From assembly GCF_000247815.1 (NCBI RefSeq), contig NW_004775881.1, positions 1,346,573-1,410,572 on the forward strand: 64,000 nt of DNA. Direction: 5' to 3'. Shown here in pieces: positions 50,426 to 61,150 of the stretch. A program made the translations under genes and the position numbers. The stretch comes from Ficedula albicollis (Eukaryota; Chordata; Aves; Passeriformes; Muscicapidae). Numbering within the stretch: the stretch's first letter is position 1; every line of letters begins with the position of its first letter. The notes under the pieces were generated by a model, which was given only the letters and a program-made list of their open reading frames with translations, searched no databases and was not told the origin of the DNA.

Positions 50426-50901
50426 NNNNNNNNNNNNNNNNNNNNNNNNNNNNNNNNNNNNNNNNNNNNNNNNNNNNNNNNNNNNNNNNNNNNNNNNNNN
50501 NNNNNNNNNNNNNNNNNNNNNNNNNNNNNNNNNNNNNNNNNNNNNNNNNNNNNNNNNNNNNNNNNNNNNNNNNNNNNNNNNNNNNNNNNNNNNNNNNNNN
50601 NNNNNNNNNNNNNNNNNNNNNNNNNNNNNNNNNNNNNNNNNNNNNNNNNNNNNNNNNNNNNNNNNNNNNNNNNNNNNNNNNNNNNNNNNNNNNNNNNNNN
50701 NNNNNNNNNNNNNNNNNNNNNNNNNNNNNNNNNNNNNNNNNNNNNNNNNNNNNNNNNNNNNNNNNNNNNNNNNNNNNNNNNNNNNNNNNNNNNNNNNNNN
50801 NNNNNNNNNNNNNNNNNNNNNNNNNNNNNNNNNNNNNNNNNNNNNNNNNNNNNNNNNNNNNNNNNNNNNNNNNNNNNNNNNNNNNNNNNNNNNNNNNNNN
50901 N
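50426..50901. other. Assembly gap (476 N)
   Basis: Unknown sequence. Any reading frame crossing it is meaningless. Confidence 1.
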
Positions 50902-51744
50902 GGAAATTCCTTGAGAACAGGCATTTATGTTAAAGTAGGAGAACTCCCTCCTGCCTCCATATACACTTGCAGGGATTAACACAGCTGTGGCTCCTTGCCT
51001 GCACAGTCCTACACAACTACTATGTGTACATACTGCTGCCTGAAAGCTGCCCCTGTCAGGTCATTGCTTTAAACAAGCCCTATTCCCCAGGTTTGTTGGT
51101 TGGTTTTTTTTCTTTTCAAAAGCAAGGGCCAGAAGGATGCACAGCTTCCTGCCATGGAAAAAAAGCAAGGCAAAAATTGTCTTCTGTTCCCTTATCATAC
51201 ATCAGGGAAAAACTACTTAGGTTACTGAAGAGATGCTTTCCAGAGCAGCTGCAACTGAGACTGCAGCCCTACTGGTACAGGTAGTCATGAGAGTCTTCTT
51301 CCACATGGACCCAAAATCTCTGAGTACATTTGCCTATCTCCCTTCATCATATCCACATTTCCAGCTGACATCCTCTCCCTCTGAGATTGGCAATGTTCCC
51401 TGTGTCTCATACTACAGATACCCCTTGTTCAGTTGCTGTTTGGTGTTGTTTGCACAGAAGAAGGTGTCTGGAACTGAATTTCTGGAGGTCTTAAGCTGTG
51501 AGTGTGCTTGATTAATGTGTCCCTAAAACTGGTTATCTGTAAACAAAACTAAAAACAACTTGAGGGCAGAGACAGTGGGGTTGCAGCTACAGAAATTTGG
51601 ACCTAATATTTAACTACGCCTAGATTTCAGCAGATAAACACAAACGCTGCAATGACTCATGCTGGCTTGAGGTTTGAGGTGACTCTGACTCAGATATTTC
51701 ACTGAATTTCACTACAATGAAAGTTATGTTCTTTCACTCTGAGG
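50902..51744. other. Unannotated DNA between gaps
   Basis: Overlapping plus frames at 50967-51284 and 51233-51511 (92-105 codons) have no recognisable domain. No transposon ends are seen. Confidence 0.45.
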
Positions 51745-52139
51745 TGTGAGTGATGGGAAATCCTGTGCTACAAAACTGGTACCCAGTGGTCTTATGAAAG
51801 CTGATAGAGCCAAATGTTCATGGATTTTGTTTTGCAAACCTGTGAANNNNNNNNNNNNNNNNNNNNNNNNNNNNNNNNNNNNNNNNNNNNNNNNNNNNNN
51901 NNNNNNNNNNNNNNNNNNNNNNNNNNNNNNNNNNNNNNNNNNNNNNNNNNNNNNNNNNNNNNNNNNNNNNNNNNNNNNNNNNNNNNNNNNNNNNNNNNNN
52001 NNNNNNNNNNNNNNNNNNNNNNNNNNNNNNNNNNNNNNTTGTGAGTGATGGGAAATACTGTGCTACAAAACTGGTACCCAGTGGTCTCATGAAAGCTGAT
52101 AGAGCCAAAAGTTCATGGATTTTGTTTTGCAAACCTGTG
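51745..52139. repeat. Repeat flanking an assembly gap
   Basis: About 100 bp starting TGTGAGTGATGGGAAATCCT at 51745 recurs at 52040, directly after the gap. Three substitutions separate the copies (AATCCTG/AATACTG, GTCTTATG/GTCTCATG, CAAATGTTC/CAAAAGTTC). The gap therefore sits inside an unresolved tandem array or between two mis-joined alleles. Confidence 0.92.
51847..52038. other. Assembly gap (192 N)
   Basis: Unknown sequence inside the flanking repeat. Confidence 1.
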
Positions 52140-52140
52140 A

Positions 52141-52278
52141 AGAATCAGCTATGAGAGGAAACACTCCATGCTTGGCAGATAATAGAGCATGTTATATCCT
52201 GCATCCAGAAGAATCAGCTAGGAGAGGAAACACTCCATGCTTGGCAGATAATAGAGCATGTTATATCCTGCATCCAGA
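52141..52278. repeat. Two-copy tandem duplication, 69-bp unit (23 codons)
   Basis: AGAATCAGCT occurs at 52141 and 52210. Both copies continue through GGAAACACTCCATGCTTGGC to CTGCATCCAGA, with one obvious difference (GCTATGAG/GCTAGGAG). The unit is a multiple of three, so a short plus frame (52115-52303) reads the same 23 residues twice, including GNTPCLADNRACYILHPE. No family was recognised. It lies directly next to the gap-flanking repeat. Confidence 0.93.
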
Positions 52279-52589
52279 ACCCAGAGCTACACAAGGGAAA
52301 TGAAGAAATTCTGGACATCTCTTGGAGCAGGCTTGGGAGAACATCACAAGCCCACATGAAGCTAGTGCTGTGATTCCTTTTTTGTTTAGAGGAGCCAGCA
52401 AAACAACAGGACTACTCTTGCATTTAAATGCACAAATGTATTTGACAGGCCTGCTGCCTACAGTTGCAGAAAAAGGGAGCTGGCTTCACCTGCAGATGCA
52501 GAGAGCTTCAGCTTCAAACCTTGGGAGACATCCAGCTAGGAGGGAAGACATCCTTGCCCTCATGGTGAGAGAATAGAAAGAACAGTTGT
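52279..52589. other. Unannotated DNA
   Basis: An 84-codon plus frame (52322-52576) has no recognisable domain. No repeat is seen. Confidence 0.4.
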
Positions 52590-52909
52590 CTCAGGGAACT
52601 AAAATGTTAACTAGTTTGTCACAAATGAGGTGTTGCTCTTGGTTTCAGCATATGGTTGGCTAATTGCCAGCTGTATGTATGGTTCTGCTCCTTATCCTCG
52701 TTATTGATTGGATCCTATGCCCTCCAGTCCATCTATATACCTCTGTGCTTTCCGGGTTTCAGGTCTCAGTAGGTTGCCTTTGTAGCACGCGGTTCCTACG
52801 TTTGTTATTTTTGTTACATTAAAAGATCTTTGTTTCAAGGCAACTTCATCCTTCTGTCTCTCTGTATTTATGCCACAGATTCCCCAGCTGGCCTGATTTT
52901 GTGTGGCCA
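52590..52909 (+). mobile_element. Probable LTR fragment
   Basis: The order of signals is promoter-like: TTGATTGGATCC (CCAAT-type, about 52707), CATCTATATACC (TATA-type, about 52730), then ATTAAA about 90 bp downstream. The end, CCCAGCTGGCCTGATTTTGTG (from 52883), closely matches the last 30 bp of the solo LTR at 42.7 kb. I place the end at GGCCA (52909) by that alignment. No target duplication was found and the left boundary is a guess. Confidence 0.5.
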
Positions 52910-54953
52910 CTCCCAGTGGCCCTTATATAGTAGGTAATAAAATGCATAGGGTAATATTTCATTCACAGCTCCCAACTATTTTATTATTCACAAGACAGCT
53001 GTAAAAATCCATACAGGGGAAGATAAGATTACTCTGCCTGTGATCAGCTTGCAAATCAATGGCCATGCCAGACACAGTAAATGTGTTAGCTTATTCACAT
53101 GCATTATCCTCTGTAAGTGGTTGTAATGCCTTTCAACCTAGCTGGGGTTATTAAACTTAGAGGTGTGTAACAGAAGCAAATGATAGCTTATATACATAAT
53201 AGATCTGGAAAACATTGTGTTTCAAAGCCTTTTTTCTCAGGTGGTCACCATTAATGAAGTCCTATTTACTGCAGGAACAGAATATTGTAAAAAAGTCACC
53301 TGTGGTTCCAGTCCCCACTCATTAATTTTACCTTCTAATTTTATCTGTAGGCAGCTTTAATTTTTAATTGCTAACATAATTTCCTTGATTGTTTTTGAGG
53401 TGATGAATTAGATGTGACAGATCCTTACCTTTTGCAAGGGCTAATGTTTCTGACCTTTAATGAAATTATTCAATAACAATGTAACTGCTCATGGAGTCAC
53501 CATCTACTTTGTATTTCCTGTTTCAAAAAATATCTTGTTTGACTTAGTATACAGGAAAGAGCCAAGTTACAAGTTATATGAGGCATCTTTCAAATTAAAA
53601 TTACATTTACCTCTTAAAGTTAACACAGGGAGTACATCAGGATATATTTAAATATAGCCCATGTATTGAGCCAAGCCTGCTCCTCACCGCCTGCGACTTA
53701 TGAATGCATGAAGAAGATTCTTGCATCTTTCAGTCACCATGCATTCAGACTCTGGCATAAGGGCTAGAGTTTGTTGTCTTTCCTCTTGCCCTCTGGAAGT
53801 TGCTGGATCCCATTATCACAGTTTGCTTCACACAATATTAGCAGATGCACTTGTATTCCTCTTTGGTGATGTAAATCTCAGAGTTACAAAAAACATTTTT
53901 TCACGGTTGAGACTTTTGGGATATTGATCTTTACCTTACCTTACTTCATACACTCTGAAAGAAGGAAAAGTTTAAACTGAATGTATTTCAGTTGTGGAGG
54001 AAAAGGCAAAATGGGCTGATTGATATCAATTTGTGTGACTTCTCTTGCACAGCCTTCAATGGATAACTTCTCTCATGAGTTTCAGTAGTCTGATTAGTTT
54101 TCACCCATGACTGTAAATTGTTTTTAAAATGTCTTATTTTCACTGACCTATTTTAATAGAATTTTCTATTCAAAAGAACCTGAGAGATGTTTCTGATTGA
54201 TAGAAAAAAAATACATCTTGCAAGTGACGACTGTATTTCCATCTGTCTAATTTGGGTGTGAAAGTCATGCCTTTAAAAGCCACTGCAGTTCCTATCCAAT
54301 ACTTGAACCAGTTGTAGATTGACAAAAATCATAGATATTTGCACAATAATGAGGAAAGCAGATTTTATGCACACCCACAAAAACATGAGCCTTTCCACTG
54401 CACAGGACCAGTTGTTTATTAGGAATGCATGTATTTTCCTGCATTTTATACCATCAAGTGTTTCATGTATTTTCTTGCATTTTATACCATCAAGTGTTTT
54501 ATACCTTCAAATATATATAATATCATTATATTATATTATATTTTGAACTGATACCCCAGAAGGTCGTTGCAGGTATTGTGGTTGAAATGCTTTACCAAGG
54601 AAGAAAAAACTCAGGAAGAAAATAGGTAGTTTTCCTCTCTTATTTACCTGCTTTAGGTTACTAATTTTTGCTATATACGCTTTTAATTACTCATTTACTA
54701 AGAGTAGAATGAGAAATAAATCTTGTATTTTATGTCTCTTTCAATCATGTTCCTGTTTGGTCTCCATTTCCCCAGCTAGCAATGTCACTTTATGCATTGA
54801 AAGGTGTTCAGCTGCTGACAGGGCTCAGCCATGTGCTGTGTTGCTAGGACAGCTCTGTGCAGCACTGCCTGCTCTCTATTTCTAAAGACAGACCTGCAAT
54901 GATATAAAAATCCAAAAGCCTGTTATTTTAGATGTCATTTATAATATCTATAT
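52910..54953. other. Unannotated AT-rich DNA, about 2 kb
   Basis: It contains a 36-bp two-copy tandem repeat (listed separately) and an ATATTAT-rich patch at about 54510-54545. No gene was recognised. Confidence 0.45.
54428..54499. repeat. Two-copy tandem duplication, 36-bp unit
   Basis: CATGTATTTTCCTGCATTTT at 54428 recurs at 54464 with one C/T change; both end CATCAAGTGTTT. Confidence 0.93.
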
Positions 54954-57770
54954 TGTGAATATTTTCTCCTGTTGATTTAATTGCCAAAAAAATTATCATT
55001 TGGCCTTTGTTTCTGTCACACTGAATTAAATTTCTGTTATAAGATGCATCTGGATTTGTGCTGAAAATCAACCCATAAACTGTAACAAGCAACTCTGCTG
55101 AGTTATACTTTCTGACAACCGAACCTGGATTTTACCAAAAGAAGTTTTAGTCAAGGAACGGGTTTTTTTATGTTCTATTATAACTGCACTCAATTTCTGT
55201 GTATAATTGGATTCATCCTGCTGAGTTGTTTCTGTTGGAGGCCCTTGTGGAAGATAAAGCTTATCCAGTGTTGATCTGTAGCACCAAAACAGTCACAGTG
55301 TTGACAGAGGAAATTATATTTCCCAGAGGCAAAGGTGAAGCGAGTTCCTTCGATCTAAGTAAATTCATGTGGTGCTGTGGAGGCCTTCTCCCTTTCTTCT
55401 TTCTAAACATGAATGCAATATTCCTTTCTGGGATGACTTAATCACTTGATAGAACTTTAAAATTAATAACTTCTGTACCCTAAATGACTCAGTATATAAG
55501 CCTAAAGTGGCAGGTTTTACATAAACTTGAAGAATATCTTTCCCATAAAAACATCACAGTTAATGTCTGACTCTATATATAAGCTTAAAGTGGCAGGTTT
55601 TACATAAACTTGAAGGATATCTTTTCCATAAAAACATCACAGTTAATGTCTGACTCTGAAGAAGAAACAGATCCTTAGAGCAAAGCCATGGCTAATATGT
55701 CTTCAGGAGCAAAAACATAAAGAAATGCAAACACAGTATCAAAATGTGAAGTTTGGGACAAGTATTTTGCTGTTGCTCATTATCTGACTCACCTAGAAAT
55801 AGTTTGGTACAAAAGCAATTAAGATATAAAACGTGTGTTTGTATGCAGCTTTATGTCTAAGTTATTAGGCACTACTAGTAGTGGTTTACAAGAAAATTCC
55901 TTTGGTGTGTGCTATTTGTGGTCTCATTTGCAAACAGCATGACTCATGAATAAGTCATGAAGCTGTATTGGAAAGCTGCTTTGAGCATTTTTTTGGTGAG
56001 ATTGCTTCAACTATATGCACATGCATATGCCACTGCAGGAGCACTAATACATTATGTTTTATTAAAGCCACAAGATACAAAGTGTATGCTAAACAAATAT
56101 AAAATTTTCAGAGTGACTAATGGAATGACAGTTCATATTTGAATAAATATTTTTGACCTTTCATTTTTCTGAGACATTACTATTCTTTCCACCTGGATAT
56201 ACTGAGTGCTCTGTCACTCTTCCTCCTGCCATATCATAATTTAATGTCAGAAAGCCTTTTTTTAGTTGTAGAAGAAATCTCTGGAATTGGAGGTGAAGTC
56301 ATAACATATGAAACCCCTACCATGCTGTATGATCCTGTGACTTCATCACATATAGGAGGTAAAACCTGAGTCTCATGAAGTGAAGGGAGAAATTCAGGTT
56401 GACTGTGAATATTTTCTCCTGTTGATTTAATTGCCAAAAAAATTATCATTTGGCCTTTGTTTCTGTCACACTGAATTAAATTTCTGTTATAAGATGCATC
56501 TGGATTTGTGCTGAAAATCAACCCATAAACTGTAACAAGCAACTCTGCTGAGTTATACTTTCTGACAACCGAACCTGGATTTTACCAAAAGAAGTTTTAG
56601 TCAAGGAACGGGTTTTTTTATGTTCTATTATAACTGCACTCAATTTCTGTGTATAATTGGATTCATCCTGCTGAGTTGTTTCTGTTGGAGGCCCTTGTGG
56701 AAGATAAAGCTTATCCAGTGTTGATCTGTAGCACCAAAACAGTCACAGTGTTGACAGAGGAAATTATATTTCCCAGAGGCAAAGGTGAAGCGAGTTCCTT
56801 CGATCTAAGTAAATTCATGTGGTGCTGTGGAGGCCTTCTCCCTTTCTTCTTTCTAAACATGAATGCAATATTCCTTTCTGGGATGACTTTATCACTTGAT
56901 AGAACTTTAAAATTAATAACTTCTGTACCCTAAATGACTCAATATATAAGCTTAAAGTGGCAGGTTTTACATAAACTTGAAGGATATCTTTTCCATAAAA
57001 ACATCACAGTTAATGTCTGACTCTGAAGAAGAAACAGATCCTTAGAGCAAAGCCATGGCTAATATGTCTTCAGGAGCAAAAACATAAAGAAATGCAAACA
57101 CAGTATCAAAATGTGAAGTTTGGGACAAGTATTTTGCTGTTGCTCATTATCTGACTCACCTAGAAATAGTTTGGTACAAAAGCAATTAAGATATAAAACG
57201 TGTGCTTGTATGCAGCTTTATGTCTAAGTTATTAGGCACTACTAGTAGTGGTTTACAAGAAAATTCCTTTGGTGTGTGCTATTTGTGGTCTCATTTGCAA
57301 ACAGCATGACTCATGAATAAGTCATGAAGCTGTATTGGAAAGCTGCTTTGAGCATTTTTTTGGTGAGATTGCTTCAACTATATGCACATGCATATGCCAC
57401 TGCAGGAGCACTAATACATTATGTTTTATTAAAGCCACAAGATACAAAGTGTATGCTAAACAAATATAAAATTTTCAGAGTGACTAATGGAATGACAGTT
57501 CATATTTGAATAAATATTTTTGACCTTTCATTTTTCTGAGACATTACTATTCTTTCCACCTGGATATACTGAGTGCTCTGTCACTCTTCCTCCTGCCATA
57601 TCATAATTTAATGTCAGAAAGCCTTTTTTTAGTTGTAGAAGAAATCTCTGGAATTGGAGGTGAAGTCATAACATATGAAACCCCTACCATGCTGTATGAT
57701 CCTGTGACTTCATCATATATAGGAGGTAAAACCTGAGTCTCATGAAGTCAAGGGAGAAATTCAGGTTGAC
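54954..57770. repeat. Large tandem duplication (1450-bp and 1367-bp copies)
   Basis: TGTGAATATTTTCTCCTGTT begins copies at 54954 and 56404. Both end GAGAAATTCAGGTTGAC (56403 and 57770). The copies are almost identical. Differences I see outside the nested repeat are GACTTAATC/GACTTTATC, GTGTGTTTG/GTGTGCTTG, CATCACATA/CATCATATA and GAAGTGAAG/GAAGTCAAG. Copy 1 is 83 bp longer because it carries two copies of an internal unit. Plus frames of 80/94 codons (55199, 56649) and 61 codons (55957, 57324) appear in both copies. One is changed only by the TAA/TTA difference, so these are not evidence of a gene. Confidence 0.97.
55493..55658. repeat. Nested 83-bp tandem duplication within copy 1
   Basis: TATATAAGCCTAAAGTGGCA at 55493 recurs at 55576 as TATATAAGCTTAAAGTGGCA. 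Copy 2 has a single unit (about 56943-57025) that matches the second unit of copy 1, including GAAGGATATCTTTTCC. Confidence 0.95.
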
Positions 57771-60123
57771 TTGGGAGGCATCCGAACAGCAGAGGACTTC
57801 AGTGTTTGCTCTAGCAAAGCACACACTGGCAGAACAGCAGTGGTGATGGTAGCCATATGCTGAGTTGAACTTATAGTGAAGCACCTCTTCTGTCTTCACA
57901 TCTATTTCAGTGTCTCTTCTGAATCCCTTGTTTGAGTTGTACACTCTGCTTTGAGGATGTATCTGAAAATACATTTCTCATGTTATAAGGGGTTGGAATG
58001 TGACAGGAAAGAAATTGCTGCAAAATCCCTGGGGATGTTGGTTACCATCCTTCATGCCAGCTGATCCAGCAGTCAGGTCAAAGGAGCCAGGTTGAAGCAG
58101 CGTATGCCTTCCAACTCAGGAAAGGCTTTATGATGTTGAAGACAGAGGTATTTCTTCAGTAATCAATGCTGTAAGTTTCCCTGGCATATAGCAGTTGCAG
58201 TCCTACCACAAAATCCAACAGTGCAAATAATTCCATTTTCCCTGTGGCTACTATTTTGGAAGAAACTCCATTTGGAAGAATTTCAGTTTTCACTGTATTT
58301 AGTACTGGACATGTACAGTCACATTATTTTGGCCTCTGATTCTTTCAGTTTCTTGCAGTGCCCAAGCTACTAATTTGCTTATCCATCAGAGTACAATGTA
58401 TAATGAAGCACTGAAATGCCTTGGACTAAAATCCTACAAATACTTTAAAACTTTTTCAGTTGTCTGCCACAATCCTCACAAGACTATATAATCTCGAATT
58501 GTTGCAATTCAAAAGGATTTCCCTGTCTAGGAGTGTATAGTCAGACATGTTGAAGCAGAGCATTTTTTCAGGTGTCAAAGGTTTCTTTTTATTTCTTGAT
58601 CCATTGCCAAACAACATTCTTCCTGGTCCATTTCTCCCATCTTGGCATTTGCTAGGTTGTCCCTCACTGTGGGGTAGCACATGGGATAGAGGGAGAGGAA
58701 CTTTTTGTTTGTAGGCACTAACTTTTGCCAATAATAAAACATTTCTGTTGTTGTAATCTCATTTATTTCTGGTTGTGGGACACCATCTTGGATAAGTTCC
58801 TTCCACACTTGTTTGTTCATCACCTGTGAGATAACTTTGGTTTTGCCAACCTATTTTCATTCACCACGTTCACATCTGGTTCTGAAATTACACTTTGTGT
58901 TCTAGGGTACCTACAAGTAACACTTGTGACTTCAGGTATAATCAAAGGTTTCACTGAAATAGATGCCCCTCTCAAAACCTCCATTTTGATATTTTTTGTT
59001 GCTGCTGTCCTGTCCAGAGTAGATACTGTAATTAGCCCACGAGCCATCCCCATCTGCTACAGTAAACTAATACCATTTTCTATTTTACACTGATTTTTAA
59101 GGCATGACACTAATTCAGCAATTATCTGCAAATGCTGTTAAAACACATCCACTGATATAGCATAGGTGCACCACATCCTGCCCATTGGGATCCCTGATAT
59201 TTAGTAATTCCTGGCTATAGGGCTTAATAGATTTTTTCACCCATTAATAAAAGGATTGTTGCAGTGCCACTACCCCAAGCTTGCAAAATCTGTTCCAGGA
59301 TGGCTTCTTTACTCTTCTGCTGAGATAGCTAAAAATTTCCTTAGCTCTTTCAGAGTCTGTGGGATCTGTACCCCCTCATCCAGCAGAATGCTCTACCTCT
59401 CCATTTTTATGAGGGGCTTGCTACTATCCCCTCCCTACCTGTCAAATCTGGCTCTGAGACCAAGGACTAAATCCAGATATTTTCCCCATTCCCTGCAATC
59501 TCATAAAGATTTCACAGTGAGAAAATAAAGTTGAGAAATTGAAACCCTACTGTACCCATCATGAATCTTTGTGAACAGTACACTCCACCAGCTGTTCTGC
59601 AGTGCATTGTTGCTTATAGCAGTGCTCTGCTTGAGTGGTGATTACTTTTTGTGAGATTGTTTTTGCATCTTGTAAAGTCCCAGTTACTTTTTCCAGGTCT
59701 CTGACTTTGCTTTGGGATGCTATGATTTTATGGTTGAGAGCTCTAAGACCGGTAGCTAACAGCTATTGCAATCTCCCTGCTTACTCACAGGACTGTGGTG
59801 TCACTTTCCATGGCATTTTGCACACAGTCACCTGAATCATCTGAGGGATAACCACCGAATGATTATCATGTCTGTCAGGCCATGCTTTTGGTGGAGCCAT
59901 TGTAGTTAGGAATGTGACCAGAAAGGGCCAGTGCTCTGTTCACCCCACGATGCAGGGCATCACCATCACACTGACACCAGTCCCCAGCTATTCTGTTAGC
60001 TGTAGGAAGAAAATACTGATATGAAATCTGAGAATAAACACCAGTAAATAAGAAGCAAGCCTTGCTGCTCTGCATCAACCTGAATTTCTGCAGCTTAGTG
60101 CGTTGATTTGTGAAAGAACTCAT
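57771..60123 (-). pseudogene. Decayed coding-like region, unidentified (minus strand)
   Basis: Read on the minus strand from 60123 downwards there is a chain of protein-like stretches interrupted by stops and frame changes. At 60123-59875 an 82-codon frame includes GDWCQCDGDAL. At about 59750-59570 a stop-sparse, heptad-like stretch contains SKVRDLEKVTGTLQDAK and could be a coiled coil. At about 59370-59110 lie KPSWNRFCKLGVVALQQ and ELLNIRDPNGQDVVHLCY. At 59053-58820 is a 77-codon frame with LIIPEVTSVTCRYPRTQ. At 58823-58575 is an 82-codon frame with KELIQDGVPQPEINEI. Around 58150-57760 lie GSFDLTAGSAGMKDGNQ and DTEIDVKTEEVLHYKFN. I recognise no reverse transcriptase, protease or zinc-knuckle motif. 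A viral or retroelement remnant or a decayed host retrocopy is possible; chance cannot be excluded piece by piece. Confidence 0.33.
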
Positions 60124-60880
60124 TTAGGTTTCTTTATTGTTGTCATCATCAGTAATACATTTTAAAAGACACTGGAATTGTGCTGATCTCCCTTAAGTCA
60201 GTTTGCAAGTGCTATCATTTTTTCCTCCTTATATTTGAAGCTGAGGCAGTCCTCAATATAGTCATTAATATATTTACTTCCATGGTTAGCATCCTTTTGT
60301 TTTTGCTCAGTAAGGTAAATAAGCAGTATAGGTACAACCATCGATATTTTATATTCCTGCTTAATTATATTTAATAATGTTTCCCTTTCCTGTCTTTCCC
60401 TCACTCCTAAATCTTTTCCTTCCAAGTCAGAAGTACATTTAATTTAAGAGCTTTTATTACCTGAATTTCTCTAGTAGTCACCCTGTGCCTTTCTTTCTCC
60501 ACTGTGTTGCGTGATGTTCATATGTTACGCTTTAGTGCTTCGGCATCAGTTTAATGAGTGACTCAGAGAAATGGGCGAAGTCCTCAGTTTTCATTACAGA
60601 AAGATTCATACTTTACAAGACAGAATTAATAAAGAGGGGGTCATTGAGGCTATCTGCAAACACAGTCTGAGTCTTCTAAGGAAAATCAAACTAACTTCTA
60701 CACTAGACAGATCTGGAGGGCTCTTCAGCCTAACCTCATCCTCTGCTGTTGGGAAATCTGGAGGACAGTCGCAGTTGGAAAGAGATGAGGTGCTGCCCTT
60801 CTGTCTCATACCAGTGGAACATCTTCCTTTCACATGTTATGAGAGAACAAATGGGATATGGAACAGAGAGCACAGTTGAT
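60124..60880. other. Unannotated DNA
   Basis: A 102-codon plus frame (60571-60879) overlaps a minus frame of 75 codons. Neither has a recognisable domain. Confidence 0.4.
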
Positions 60881-61150
60881 TAAGATATTCTGGCTCTGGC
60901 TGGGTGTGGGCCATGGGATAAGCGACCACAGATGAGGGAAGAGCTGGGAAAGTACAGCATATGCAGCTATCAAGTTTTTTGAAACGACGTGGTTTTGTAA
61001 TGCAAACAATAGTAATTTGCCAAGTAATGCAAACAATAGGCCGGTTCTGTAACTATGGGGGGAATTCTGGCTTGGAGATTTGATTTGCTTTAGAGCTGTA
61101 ACTGATTGGGGCTGCAACAGTATACAAGGCTGAACTGTGAGAACAATAAC
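60881..61150 (+). mobile_element. Possible LTR promoter remnant
   Basis: AGCTGTAACTGATTGGGGC (CCAAT-type) is followed by GTATACAAGG (TATA-like) and then GTGAGAACAATAAC (near-polyadenylation signal). The order and spacing resemble avian ERV LTRs. A 27-bp spaced direct repeat, GTAATGCAAACAATAG, lies just upstream at 60997 and 61024. No TG...CA ends or target duplication could be fixed, so both limits are approximate. Confidence 0.35.

Noticed and set aside
50344..50982. Long minus-strand frames
   Set aside because: They cross the N gap, so the apparent openness is meaningless.
51746..52132. Frames of 76-104 codons on both strands
   Set aside because: They are mostly N residues plus the gap-flanking repeat.
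54954..57770. Paralogous gene pair
   Set aside because: The paired short frames come from one near-identical tandem duplication, and a stop-codon difference changes one of them. No splice or domain evidence supports a gene.
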